The position numbers and the translations under genes are program-made. A DNA stretch of 64,000 nt from positions 1,116,001 to 1,180,000 of the forward strand of contig NZ_CP072467.1 of the NCBI RefSeq assembly GCF_018437505.1, given 5' to 3'. Shown piece by piece: positions 43,429 to 53,349 of this stretch. The DNA comes from Spiractinospora alimapuensis (GTDB lineage: Bacteria; Actinomycetota; Actinomycetes; Streptosporangiales; Streptosporangiaceae). The notes beneath the pieces are model-generated. The model worked only from the letters and a program-made list of their open reading frames with translations, had not been told where the DNA came from and did not search any database. Each line of letters starts with the position of its first letter. Positions within the stretch are counted from its first letter, which is position 1.

Positions 43429-45328
<1,900 letters not shown>

Positions 45329-45337
45329 ACATCATCC

Positions 45338-45351
45338 ATACACCGGTGTAT
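45338..45351. promoter_or_regulatory. 14-bp perfect palindrome upstream of bldD
   Basis: ATACACCGGTGTAT is its own reverse complement. It stands alone in a less G+C-rich stretch 10 bases after the hairpin. The binding protein is unknown. Confidence 0.6.
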
Positions 45352-45456
45352 CAACGCCCGTTTTGACGGCCTTCGGCCCGGATTTCACTTACGCACAGTT
45401 TGGCTACTGATTGATCGCGTTTTAACCGAACCGCTTGACCTGGCGGACGCACCGTT

Positions 45457-45475
45457 TTACGGTCACTGTCCGTAA
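45457..45475. promoter_or_regulatory. Inverted repeat before bldD, candidate BldD operator
   Basis: TTACGG (45457-45462) and CCGTAA (45470-45475) flank TCACTGT. BldD boxes contain AC and GT half-sites of this kind, and BldD represses its own gene in Streptomyces. The site is about 100 bases before the ATG. Confidence 0.5.
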
Positions 45476-45578
45476 CCACAATGCATGAGCCGGCGGGGAC
45501 CGACCGGGGAGGACAGAGCCCATCCCGTCCGCACATGCCCCGCAACCATCGATAATCCCCGGCCAGGAGCGACGAGAA

Positions 45579-46073
45579 ATGCCATCGGAATACGCGAAAT
45601 CGTTGGGAGCGCGCCTGCGCGCTATTCGTACTCAGCAGGGCCTCTCCCTGCACGGAGTGGAGGAGAAGTCGCACGGTCGCTGGAAGGCCGTCGTCGTCGG
45701 GTCCTACGAACGCGGCGACCGCGCCGTCACCGTGCAGAAGCTCGCCGAGTTGGCCGACTTCTACGGCGTCCCGCTCTCGGAGCTCCTTCCGGGTGGCGCG
45801 GCACCGACCCCCATGGGGCCGACCCCGAAGCTGGTCATCGACCTCGAGCGGATGCAGCAGCTCCCCCAGGAGAAGGCCGGACCGCTGGCACGGTACATCG
45901 CCACCATCCAGAGCCAGCGCGGCGACTACAACGGACGCGTGCTCTCGATCCGCCAGGAGGACCTGCGCTCCCTGGCCGTCATCTACGACCGCTCCCCCGC
46001 CGACCTCACCGAGGAGCTCATCACCTGGGGTGTCCTCGACCCCGAGGCCCGGCGGGCCGTGGACTCCTTCTGA
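45579..46073 (+). CDS. bldD: Developmental master regulator BldD (c-di-GMP-responsive)
   Basis: A 164-residue protein. The N-terminal XRE-type DNA-binding domain (residues about 4-75) contains ARLRAIRTQQGLSLHGVEEK and VVVGSYERGDRAVTVQKLAEL, nearly unchanged from Streptomyces. The C-terminal domain has RGD at 114-116 and R125/D128, the known c-di-GMP-binding motif that glues the dimer. BldD represses sporulation genes during vegetative growth. The intact motif implies c-di-GMP control here too. It lies next to the pyr operon as in S. coelicolor. Confidence 0.97.
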   Translation: MPSEYAKSLGARLRAIRTQQGLSLHGVEEKSHGRWKAVVVGSYERGDRAVTVQKLAELADFYGVPLSELLPGGAAPTPMGPTPKLVIDLERMQQLPQEKAGPLARYIATIQSQRGDYNGRVLSIRQEDLRSLAVIYDRSPADLTEELITWGVLDPEARRAVDSF

Positions 46074-46142
46074 CCTCCCACAACCGCCTCGTCGATCGCT
46101 TCGGCTGAGGATCGGACCGTACCGCGGGTGGTGACACCGCGG

Positions 46143-46167
46143 CCGGGGGACGCGTGTTTTCCCCCGG
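46143..46167. terminator. Terminator between bldD and the HEPN gene
   Basis: CCGGGGGA (46143-46150) pairs with TCCCCCGG (46160-46167). It lies between two converging genes, about 70 bases after the bldD stop. A GTGTTTT stretch forms the loop. Confidence 0.55.
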
Positions 46168-46258
46168 ATCACCCCCCGGCCCGGGAACGGCGAGGCACGA
46201 TCCCGGGCCACCCCCCAGCCCGGGCCCGCCGTGTCCCCGCGGCCCGCGACGCGACCGG

Positions 46259-46711
46259 TCACAGGACCTGATCCCCCACATGGCGATGGACGGCGGCCAC
46301 GAACGACTCCGCGGCCCGCAACAACGCGGTGACCTCCCCCGCCTCGACCTCGGCGGCGAGATTGACCTCGATCGCCGCCCTGCGCTCCGCGCTCGCCAGG
46401 AACACCCCCACCCACGGCGTGAGTTCCGGCGCGAGCCGCGGGAGCTGCTCCCAGACACTGCGCGGCCTGGCCCGACCGCTCCCCCGCTCGGCCCTACGCT
46501 GCTCCACCATGGCCGCCGCGGCCCGCAACGCCGCCATGTGGGCGTCGATGTAGCGCACGCGAGGATCGTGCCCCTCGCGCGCCTCGGACAGGTGGCGCGC
46601 GGACGCGGCCAACCAACGCCGCGCGGCGGGAACCAGACCGCTCGACGCGCAGGATCGGACGGTGGACTCGGGGGGCGGCGCGGTCGACGCGCGGGTCGTT
46701 GAGGGGGCCAT
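46259..46711 (-). CDS. SAV_6107-family HEPN-domain protein
   Basis: A 150-residue, mostly helical protein. ARRWLAASARHLSEAREG starts the HEPN-like bundle, RYIDAHMAALRAAAAMVEQR and the conserved SVWEQLPRLAPELTPWVGVFL follow, and the end is another helix (VTALLRAAESFVAAVHRHV). HEPN domains often act as RNases or their partners, but the usual R-x4-6-H motif is not evident. This actinobacterial family has no assigned role. Transcription converges with bldD and diverges from the GNAT gene. Confidence 0.82.
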   Translation of the reverse strand: MAPSTTRASTAPPPESTVRSCASSGLVPAARRWLAASARHLSEAREGHDPRVRYIDAHMAALRAAAAMVEQRRAERGSGRARPRSVWEQLPRLAPELTPWVGVFLASAERRAAIEVNLAAEVEAGEVTALLRAAESFVAAVHRHVGDQVL

Positions 46712-46951
46712 GGGTCGAACCAGACCTCTCCGTGCGGGCCCGGGCCGGGGGGCGAGCGGCTTCCCCTCCGCCCGACCCCCTGTGGGTCCCGCAACCAACG
46801 CCACACGACCCACGTACCCGCGGCTTGTGTCACATCCATCGAGCGTCCTGCCCGACGGTTCCAGTTGACGTCATCGAACACGTGTACGTCAAGTGGCAGT
46901 GGTTCCCGCTCTATAGACTCACTCCATGGACGCCTACCCGCGGCCGCGGCG

Positions 46952-47569
46952 GTGGACGCCGCGCGTCGCGCCGCAGCGATCGGTCCTCGATTGACCACCG
47001 AGGACGTCTCGGTGACCCCGATCGGGGCGACCGCCTTCACCTGGGCCGCGCCGCGGTTACTCACCGTGTACGAGGCCGCGATGGCCCCTCCTCCCGACCA
47101 GCTCCCCGCGCGGGAGGCGGTCATGCGCCATCACGCGACCCTGGCGGGCTTCCACGCCGTCGTCGCCCACGAGCCCGGTTCGCCGGACGCCTCCGACGCC
47201 GTGGCCTTCGCCTACGGTTTTCCCGGCCGTCCCGGACAGTGGTGGCACGACATCGTCACCGCCGAGGTCGCCCAGCGTGATCCGGCGGCGCTGCGTCCCT
47301 GGTTCGGTTCCGTCTTCGAGATCGCCGAGGTCCACGTACGACCGGAGTGGCAGGGGCGGGGGCTGGGCCGGTCGATGCTGAGCCGCCTCACGACCAGCCG
47401 CACGGAGGCCACCGCGGCGTTGTCGACACGTCCGGGCCCCACGCCGGCGCGCCGGCTGTACCACTCATTCGGCTTCGTCGACCTGCTGCCCCGCTTCTTC
47501 TTCCCTGGGGCGCCCGACCAGCCGTTCGCCGTCATGGTGTCGCGGCTGCCGCTGCGCTCCACGTCCTAA
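46952..47569 (+). CDS. GNAT-family N-acetyltransferase
   Basis: A 205-residue acetyltransferase. The acetyl-CoA motif is VFEIAEVHVRPEWQGRGLGRSM, followed by ARRLYHSFGFVDLLPRFFFPG, both usual for the fold. Start choice is uncertain. GTG 46952 lacks a ribosome site, and a TTG at 46865 in the same frame is possible. An ATG at 46926 lies 8 bases after a TATAGA box, as in a leaderless gene, but is in another frame and stops after 22 codons. A one-base difference within the G+C run at 46940-46953 would join it to this frame. Confidence 0.82.
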   Translation: MDAARRAAAIGPRLTTEDVSVTPIGATAFTWAAPRLLTVYEAAMAPPPDQLPAREAVMRHHATLAGFHAVVAHEPGSPDASDAVAFAYGFPGRPGQWWHDIVTAEVAQRDPAALRPWFGSVFEIAEVHVRPEWQGRGLGRSMLSRLTTSRTEATAALSTRPGPTPARRLYHSFGFVDLLPRFFFPGAPDQPFAVMVSRLPLRSTS

Positions 47570-47608
47570 GGCGCGGGGGCGGCCAGGCGCGACGTCCCTC
47601 GAACAGTG

Positions 47609-47640
47609 GTGCCGTGTCACCGACGGGGGTGACACGGCAC
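47609..47640. terminator. Bidirectional terminator between GNAT and metF genes
   Basis: GTGCCGTGTCACC (47609-47621) pairs perfectly with GGTGACACGGCAC (47628-47640) and is followed by TCCTTTC. The genes converge on it. Confidence 0.85.
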
Positions 47641-47680
47641 TCCTTTCGGCGTCCCTCTCCTGACGCCGGGGCCCTAGGCT

Positions 47681-48655
47681 TTAGCCCCGCAGCCGACGGT
47701 AGATCTCCCGCGTCGCCGGGGAGGTGTTGAAGGTGATGAAGTGGATGCCCGGTGCGCCCTCGCGCAGCAGGCGCTCGCACATCGCGGTCGCGTGGTCGAT
47801 GCCGAGCTCACGCACCGCGTCCGGGTCGTCGGCCACCCGCTCGAACTCCTCGGCCAGCTTGGGTGGGAACGGAGCCCCGGACAGCTTCTCGGACATGGCG
47901 ATCGTCGAGAACTTCGTGACGGGCATGACCTCGGGGATGATCGGCGTCTCGCAGCCACGAGCGGCCGTTCGGTCACGGAGCCGTAGGTAGTCCTCAGCGT
48001 CGAAGAACATCTGGGTGATCGCGTAGTCGGCACCCGCCCGGCACTTGCGCACCAGGTAGTCGGCGTCGACCTCGGCGTCGGCGGACCTGGGATGCTTGTG
48101 TGGGAAGGCGGCCACCCCCACACAGAAGTCTCCGACGCTACGCAGCAGATGAACGAGTTCCTCCGCGTACTCCAGGCCCTCGGGGTGTTTCACCCACTCA
48201 CCGAGCGGATCGCCCGGAGGGTCCCCACGAAGGGCGAGGATGTTGCGCACTCCCACCGAGGCGAACCGGCCGATCAGGTGGCGCAGTTCGCTCACGGAGT
48301 GGTTCACCGCCGTCAGGTGGGCCACCGGAAGCAGTGATGTGTCGGCGGCCACCCCCTCGGTGATCGCGACCGTGCGGTCGCGTGTCCCGCCGCCCGCTCC
48401 GTAGGTCACGGAGATGAACGAGGGGCGCAGCGCCTCGATCTCCCGGATGACCCGCCAGAGCTTGCGCTCGCCCTCCTCCGTCTTGGGAGGAAAGAACTCG
48501 AAGGAGAAGGTCGGCTGACCCTCCTTCAACAGATCGCGGATGTTGCGTGGCCTCTCCACCAGCTCCTCCGCGGTCAGGGTGCCGCCTGGTTCGATCCGTG
48601 TGTTCCGTGTGTGACGTTGTGTTGGTTCGATTGAGCCAAGCATGCTGTCAACCAT
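47681..48655 (-). CDS. metF: 5,10-methylenetetrahydrofolate reductase
   Basis: A 324-residue TIM-barrel flavoprotein. [20 protein letters not shown] near residue 42 carries the catalytic Glu, then [32 protein letters not shown] and [12 protein letters not shown]. It makes 5-methyl-THF for methionine synthesis. ATG 48655 and ATG 48643 are both possible; neither has a strong ribosome site. It is divergent from the polyprenyl synthase gene, with about 95 bases between. Confidence 0.94.
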   Translation of the reverse strand: MVDSMLGSIEPTQRHTRNTRIEPGGTLTAEELVERPRNIRDLLKEGQPTFSFEFFPPKTEEGERKLWRVIREIEALRPSFISVTYGAGGGTRDRTVAITEGVAADTSLLPVAHLTAVNHSVSELRHLIGRFASVGVRNILALRGDPPGDPLGEWVKHPEGLEYAEELVHLLRSVGDFCVGVAAFPHKHPRSADAEVDADYLVRKCRAGADYAITQMFFDAEDYLRLRDRTAARGCETPIIPEVMPVTKFSTIAMSEKLSGAPFPPKLAEEFERVADDPDAVRELGIDHATAMCERLLREGAPGIHFITFNTSPATREIYRRLRG

Positions 48656-48750
48656 AGGCCACGGCGACACACCGCCCCGGAGGTGGCCCGCGACCCCCTG
48701 TCCTGGCGACCCGCCGCTTAACAGCCCAAACCCCCCGATAACCTGGAGCG

Positions 48751-49839
48751 GTGACCGCGACCCATCCTGACTCACGTGACCCAGTAGCGCCGGTACGCCC
48801 CGGTGTCGACGAAGCTCTCACCGCGTTCGTCGCGCGACGCAGGACGGAGCTTGAGGAGATCGGCTCCGAACTCACACCGGTGCTCGACGCGCTCAACGCG
48901 CTGCTGTCGGGTGGCAAGCGGATCCGCCCCGTGTTCTGCTATTGGGGCTGGCGCGGCGTGGGTGGAGAGCACACACCGGCCATCCTGGAGGCCGCGGGCG
49001 CGCTGGAGCTGTTGCAGGCGTGCGCCCTCATCCACGACGACGTGATCGACAACAGCGACACCCGCCGCGGGATGCCGGCGACCCACCACCGCCTCGGCTC
49101 GTTGCACCGGGACTCGGCGTGGAGCGGGGACAGCGCCGCGTTCGGGCGTGGGGCCGCGATCCTGCTCGGCGACCTGTGTCTGGCGTGGTGCGAGTCGATG
49201 TTCGCCGACAGCGGCCTCGGGGAGGCGGCGCTGCGGTCCGCGCGCCCCCAGTTCGACGCGATGCGCACCGAGGTCATGGCCGGGCAGTACCTGGACATGG
49301 TGGAGCAGGCGCGCGAGACGAACACCGTGGAGGGCGCGCTGCGCGTCATGCGCTACAAGGCCGCGAAGTACACCGTCGAGCGCCCCCTGCTCCTGGGGGC
49401 CGTCCTCGCGGGTGGGCAGTCCGACCTGGAGCGGGTGTACGCCACCTACGGCGCCACCATCGGTGTCGCGTTCCAGCTCCGCGACGACGTCCTGGGGGTC
49501 TTCGGTGACCCCGAGCGCACGGGGAAGCCCGCCGGAGACGACCTGCGGGAGGGCAAGCGCACGGTCCTGGTCGCCGAGACGATCGCCCGGGCCGCCGCCC
49601 CCGACAGCGCGCGGTTCCAGGACCTGCTCGGGGACCCCACGCTGTCAGCGGAGGACGTCGCCTGGATGCGCGACCTCATCGCTGGCTGCGGGGCCCTCGC
49701 CGCGTGCGAGGAACGAATCGGGGAGTACGCGGCGTCGGCGCGGACGGCGCTACGAGGGCCGCTGGCACAGTCCCTTCGCGACGAGGCCCGGGACGCCCTC
49801 GACCACCTGATCGACACCGCCACCACACGCACTTCCTAA
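48751..49839 (+). CDS. Polyprenyl (geranylgeranyl-type) diphosphate synthase
   Basis: A 362-residue trans-isoprenyl diphosphate synthase. The first Asp-rich motif is in [18 protein letters not shown] (DDVID near residues 98-102), the second in [29 protein letters not shown] binds isopentenyl diphosphate. The residues before the first motif (small and bulky mix) fit C20 or shorter products but do not settle the length. The GTG follows TGGAGCG. The metF-divergent position is the same as for idsA genes in other actinomycetes. Confidence 0.92.
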   Translation: MTATHPDSRDPVAPVRPGVDEALTAFVARRRTELEEIGSELTPVLDALNALLSGGKRIRPVFCYWGWRGVGGEHTPAILEAAGALELLQACALIHDDVIDNSDTRRGMPATHHRLGSLHRDSAWSGDSAAFGRGAAILLGDLCLAWCESMFADSGLGEAALRSARPQFDAMRTEVMAGQYLDMVEQARETNTVEGALRVMRYKAAKYTVERPLLLGAVLAGGQSDLERVYATYGATIGVAFQLRDDVLGVFGDPERTGKPAGDDLREGKRTVLVAETIARAAAPDSARFQDLLGDPTLSAEDVAWMRDLIAGCGALAACEERIGEYAASARTALRGPLAQSLRDEARDALDHLIDTATTRTS

Positions 49840-49880
49840 ACGTCCGGGTTTCTCCCGACCCGCGAGCCGGCTCCCCGAAT

Positions 49881-49896
49881 TCGGGTAAGTACCCGA
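49881..49896. promoter_or_regulatory. 16-bp inverted repeat just before the NmrA-type gene
   Basis: TCGGGTA, AG, TACCCGA form a perfect inverted repeat that ends 2 bases before ATG 49899. It could be an operator or a hairpin covering the ribosome site. Confidence 0.65.
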
Positions 49897-49898
49897 GA

Positions 49899-50798
49899 AT
49901 GGGCCACATGGGTGAGTTCGAACTTGATTCAGGAGTCATCGGGGTCACGGGAGCGACCGGCGCCGTCGGGCAGCGTGTCGCGGCGAGCCTGGCGCGGCAG
50001 GGGCTACGCCAGCGCCTCATCATCCGTGACCTGAACCGGGCACCCGAGCTCCCCGGAACCGAGGCGGCCATGGCCTCCTATCTGGACTCCGCCACGTTCA
50101 CCCGAGCCGCGCGGGACGTCCACACGCTGATGCTCGTGTCCGCGACCGAGGCCCCCGACCGCGTCGCCCAGCACCTGACCGCCGTGGACGCCGCGGTGGA
50201 GGCGGGCGTCCAACGCATCGTCTACCTGTCGTTCCTCAACGCGGCCGCCGACGCCACCTTCACCTTCGCGCGGGACCACTTCCACACCGAGCAGTACATC
50301 AAGGCGACCGGCGTGCGGTGGACGTTCCTGCGGCCCAGCCTCTACCTCGACGGGGTCCCCGGGTTCGTCGACGACTCCGGTGTGGTCCGCGGCCCCGCCG
50401 CAGGCGGTCGTACCGCCTGGGTGGCCCGCGAGGACGTCGCCGCGGCCGCGACCGCCGTCCTCACCGACGCGCAGAGCGGAGCCCACGACGGCCACACCTA
50501 CGACCTCACGGGCCCGGAGGCCCTCACCCTGGGTGACACCGTGTCCCGGCTGTCGAGGCTCACCGGCAAGACCATCGCCTACGTCCCGGAGACCTGGGAG
50601 GAGGCCCTCGCCTCCCGACGGACCCTGAGCGATGAGGACTGGCGAATCCTCGGCTGGGCCAGCTCCTACGCCGCGATCGCCGCCGGAGAACTCGACACGG
50701 TGAGCCCCGCCGTCTCCGACCTCACCGGCCGCCCACCCCAATCCATCGAGGGTTTCCTTCGCCACCACCCCACCGCCCTGGCACACGTGGAAATCTGA
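49899..50798 (+). CDS. NmrA/SDR-type NAD(P)H-dependent oxidoreductase (QorB-like)
   Basis: A 299-residue Rossmann protein of the atypical short-chain group. The dinucleotide motif is VIGVTGATGAVGQRVAASLA near residues 13-32. RIVYLSFLNAAADATFTFARDH and WTFLRPSLYLDGVP follow, as in QorB/NmrA proteins. It probably reduces quinones or acts as a redox-sensing protein. ATG 49899 and ATG 49908 are both possible. A perfect palindrome overlaps the start region and suggests tight control; no regulator gene is next to it. A terminator follows. Confidence 0.87.
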   Translation: MGHMGEFELDSGVIGVTGATGAVGQRVAASLARQGLRQRLIIRDLNRAPELPGTEAAMASYLDSATFTRAARDVHTLMLVSATEAPDRVAQHLTAVDAAVEAGVQRIVYLSFLNAAADATFTFARDHFHTEQYIKATGVRWTFLRPSLYLDGVPGFVDDSGVVRGPAAGGRTAWVAREDVAAAATAVLTDAQSGAHDGHTYDLTGPEALTLGDTVSRLSRLTGKTIAYVPETWEEALASRRTLSDEDWRILGWASSYAAIAAGELDTVSPAVSDLTGRPPQSIEGFLRHHPTALAHVEI

Positions 50799-50814
50799 TC
50801 GAAGACAAGCCTCT

Positions 50815-50844
50815 CCCCGCATGCACCTCGTGCTCCGTGCGGGG
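50815..50844 (+). terminator. Terminator after the NmrA-type gene
   Basis: CCCCGCA (50815-50821) pairs with TGCGGGG (50838-50844), with GCAC/GTGC continuing inside. It lies 17 bases after the stop. Confidence 0.6.
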
Positions 50845-50877
50845 GGTCTCACCGCTCTCAAGGCGACCGCGCCAAGC

Positions 50878-50910
50878 ACTTGACTTCAAGTTTGGTTCAA
50901 GTATCAGAAT
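50878..50910 (+). promoter_or_regulatory. MerR-type promoter/operator with 19-bp spacer
   Basis: TTGACT (50880-50885) and CAGAAT (50905-50910) are 19 bases apart. Within it ACTTGA/TCAAGT (50878-50891) is an inverted repeat, and a further TTCAAGT lies at 50896-50902. Long spacers with such dyads are typical for MerR-family activators of quinone reductase genes. An alternative -10 (TATCAG) would give a normal 16-base spacer. Confidence 0.55.
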
Positions 50911-50940
50911 CTCCGTATCGGAATCGAAGCGGAGGACACT

Positions 50941-51912
50941 ATGCGCGCGGTACAAGCGATCCGGTTCGGCGGCCCGGAGGTCCTGGTCGCCACAGAGCTT
51001 CCGGAACCCGACCCGGGACCCGGCGAAGTGGTCGTGGCGGTAGAGGCCGCCAACGTGATCTACCTGGACACCCTGATACGGTCCGGCTCCGCCCAGGACT
51101 TCTTCCCTGTCGAGCCACCATACGTGCCCGGGGGGAGTGTCGTGGGGCGGGTCGCCGAGATCGGCGCGGGAGTCGACCCGTCCTGGAAGGGCACCCTCGT
51201 GCTCACCCGAACGGACAACGGCGGGTACGCCGAGCGGGTCGTGGTCCCCGAGGCAGGACTGCTCACGGTGCCCCCCGAGCTGAACCCCCAGTACGCCTTG
51301 GCGCTGTTGGTCGACGGCGCCACGGCGATGAGCCTGCGGCGGGCGGCGCGGTTCCGCCGCAACGACAGTGTGCTGGTCCTGGCCGCCGCCGGTGGTGCGG
51401 CCAATCTTGTCGTGCAGCTCGCCCGCCTCGCGGGGGCGCGGGTGATCGGCGCGGCGTCCAGCCCGAACAAGCGGGAACTGGCCCGGTCCCTGGGCGCGGA
51501 GGAGACCGTGGACTACACCGCAGCGGACTGGGTAGACCGGGTCCGTTCCCTCAACGGTGGCGCCGGGGTCGACGTGGTGATCGACGGAGCGGGCGCGGAA
51601 CTGGGCTCGGCCGCCTTCCCACTGGTGGTCGACGGAGGTCGCTTCGTCAGTTACGGAACCGCCGGGGGTGACTTCGCCGAGGTCGACGCGCAGGAGGCCG
51701 CTCGGCGCGGCATCACCGCCCTGGGGCTGTACGACATCCAGGCCCAGGAGGAGCTGGGAATGGGCGACCTGGCCCGACTTGCCCTGGAGGAGGCCCGAAA
51801 TGGGCGGATCCACCCGCACATCGGGTCGACTCTGCCCCTGGAGCGGGCAGCGGAAGCCCACCGGGACCTGGCCGACCGGCGAGTCGTCGGCAAGGTGCTG
51901 CTGGTGCCCTGA
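50941..51912 (+). CDS. Zinc-independent quinone oxidoreductase / MDR-family dehydrogenase
   Basis: A 323-residue medium-chain dehydrogenase. MRAVQAIRFGGPEVLVATEL starts the catalytic fold. The nucleotide-binding part is VLVLAAAGGAANLVVQLARLAG near residues 143-164, and ERAAEAHRDLADRRVVGKVLL ends the chain. No zinc-binding Cys/His set is present, so it belongs to the quinone reductase (QOR) branch that reduces quinones or enals with NADPH. The ATG follows CGGAGG. A MerR-type promoter precedes it, but no MerR gene is in the window. It is a single gene with its own terminator. Confidence 0.9.
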   Translation: MRAVQAIRFGGPEVLVATELPEPDPGPGEVVVAVEAANVIYLDTLIRSGSAQDFFPVEPPYVPGGSVVGRVAEIGAGVDPSWKGTLVLTRTDNGGYAERVVVPEAGLLTVPPELNPQYALALLVDGATAMSLRRAARFRRNDSVLVLAAAGGAANLVVQLARLAGARVIGAASSPNKRELARSLGAEETVDYTAADWVDRVRSLNGGAGVDVVIDGAGAELGSAAFPLVVDGGRFVSYGTAGGDFAEVDAQEAARRGITALGLYDIQAQEELGMGDLARLALEEARNGRIHPHIGSTLPLERAAEAHRDLADRRVVGKVLLVP

Positions 51913-51938
51913 CACCGTTGCCCCGAGAACGCGCCGAG

Positions 51939-51961
51939 CGGGGGTCACCAGTGGACCCCCG
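51939..51961 (+). terminator. Terminator after the quinone oxidoreductase gene
   Basis: CGGGGGTC (51939-51946) pairs with GACCCCCG (51954-51961), followed by TTAAGT. It lies between converging genes and can serve thiE too. Confidence 0.7.
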
Positions 51962-52022
51962 TTAAGTCGATGCCCCCACGCATCGCCGGGGCCATCGCTC
52001 GTACGCGTAGCTGGTGCGCCGA

Positions 52023-52694
52023 CTAACCTGCCGCGTCGTCCCGCGTGCGATCGGACAGGCGGCGGGCGAACTCCGCGGCGGCGGCTCCGGGGTCCGGCGC
52101 CTCGGTGATCGCGCGGACCACGACGACGCGGCGGGCGCCCGCGTCGAGGACCTGGTCGAGGTTGTCGAGGTCGATGCCGCCGATGGCGAACCACGGGCGG
52201 GTGGTGTTCAGCGTGGCGGCGTGGGAGACGAGGTCGAGGCCGGCCGCGCGTCGGCCCGGTTTGGTGGGGGTGGACCAGACGGGGCCGGCACAGAAGTAGT
52301 CCACGGCGTCCTGCTCGGCCGCCGCGGAGGTCAGGTCGGGGGCGTTGGTGGAGCGCCCGATGATCATGTCCGGGCCGACGATGTCGCGGGCGCTCGGCAC
52401 CGGGAGGTCACGCTGCCCCAGATGGAGGATGTCCGGCCGGACCGCGTGCGCGACGTCCGCACGGTCGTTCACCGCCAGCAGCGCGCTGTGGGCCGCGCAG
52501 GCGCGCGCGAACACCTCCAGCGCGGCCAGCTCCTCCACGACGTCCAGGGACCTGTCCCGGAGCTGGACGATGTCGACCCCGGCCGCTAGCACGGTGTCGA
52601 GGAACTCGGGCAGGTCACCTTGGTCCCTGCGCGCGTCGGTGCAGAGGTACAACGAGGCACGGCGCAGGCGTTCGCGTGGAGGAGTAGTGGTCAC
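52023..52694 (-). CDS. thiE: Thiamine-phosphate synthase
   Basis: A 223-residue TIM-barrel enzyme. [22 protein letters not shown] and [17 protein letters not shown] mark the N-terminal half. [23 protein letters not shown], with the catalytic residues, and the phosphate-binding [12 protein letters not shown] and [11 protein letters not shown] follow. It couples the pyrimidine and thiazole halves of thiamine. It is not preceded by its own THI box and runs opposite to the thiO-thiS-thiG operon about 650 bases away. Confidence 0.95.
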   Translation of the reverse strand: MTTTPPRERLRRASLYLCTDARRDQGDLPEFLDTVLAAGVDIVQLRDRSLDVVEELAALEVFARACAAHSALLAVNDRADVAHAVRPDILHLGQRDLPVPSARDIVGPDMIIGRSTNAPDLTSAAAEQDAVDYFCAGPVWSTPTKPGRRAAGLDLVSHAATLNTTRPWFAIGGIDLDNLDQVLDAGARRVVVVRAITEAPDPGAAAAEFARRLSDRTRDDAAG

Positions 52695-52762
52695 GCCCCC
52701 AGGATAGGACGCGGTGGGCCAGCCGCCGCCGCGCGGTCACACCACGCGCCGGTCCCCCGGGG

Positions 52763-53140
52763 CTAGATGGCCAGGGCCTGGGCGCGGCGCCGGATCTCGG
52801 TCCCGCGGTCCTTCGTCAGGGCCTCGATCGGCGTGCCGGGGAGAGTGTCGTCGGCGGTGAAGAGCCACCGCAACGCCTCGCTCTCGGTGAACCCGGCGTC
52901 GGCGAGGACGGTGAGCGTACCCGCGAGACCTTTGAGCACCTCGCCGTCGACGATGAAGGCGGCGGGGATCGTGATGGTGCCCCCCTGACGAATCCCCGTC
53001 AGCTTGTTGTCCCGCACGAGCTGCTTCACGCGGTTGGGGCTGGTCGACAGGGCCTTGGCGGCGTCGTTCAGGGTGAGCCACTCACCGATGAGCGTCTCGG
53101 TGTCATGATCGATCTGTGTCACGTCCCCACTCTTCCACAT
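52763..53140 (-). CDS. Rv2175c-family winged-helix DNA-binding protein
   Basis: A 125-residue homologue of Mycobacterium tuberculosis Rv2175c. The winged helix is EWLTLNDAAKALSTSPNRVKQ then LVRDNKLTGIRQGGTITIPA. The C-terminal part (LVADAGFTES-like LADAGFTESEALRWLF and DTLPGTPIEALTKDRGTEIRRRAQ) is the family tail. Rv2175c is phosphorylated by the kinase PknL, encoded next to it in mycobacteria, which weakens DNA binding. No kinase gene is in this window. I chose ATG 53140 because GGGAGGCCCGGA precedes it; GTG 53122 is the alternative. Confidence 0.9.
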   Translation of the reverse strand: MWKSGDVTQIDHDTETLIGEWLTLNDAAKALSTSPNRVKQLVRDNKLTGIRQGGTITIPAAFIVDGEVLKGLAGTLTVLADAGFTESEALRWLFTADDTLPGTPIEALTKDRGTEIRRRAQALAI

Positions 53141-53242
53141 TCCGGGCCTCCCTACACCTGCCGGAAGCGCCAAAGCCCGCCTCCCGTGGGTGGCACTCCG
53201 CATAGTCCCGCCGTTCGACCGACCACCTACGATGGAGGGCGG

Positions 53243-53340
53243 AACGGACCCGCGGGAGCCGGGCGGAACTCGGCTGAGAGGGAGACTCCACGGTCTCCGA
53301 CCGCATGAACCTGATCCGGATCATCCCGGCGAAGGAAGTG
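53243..53340 (+). ncRNA. TPP riboswitch (THI element)
   Basis: The conserved blocks are in order: CGCGGGAGCC, then CTCGGCTGAGAGGGAGACT, GACCGCATGAACCTGATCCG and GATCATCCCGGCGAAGGAAG. It ends within 10 bases of the thiO start, so TPP probably controls ribosome access directly. A TACGAT box at 53228-53233 may be its -10. Confidence 0.96.
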
Positions 53341-53349
53341 GTGAACGCG

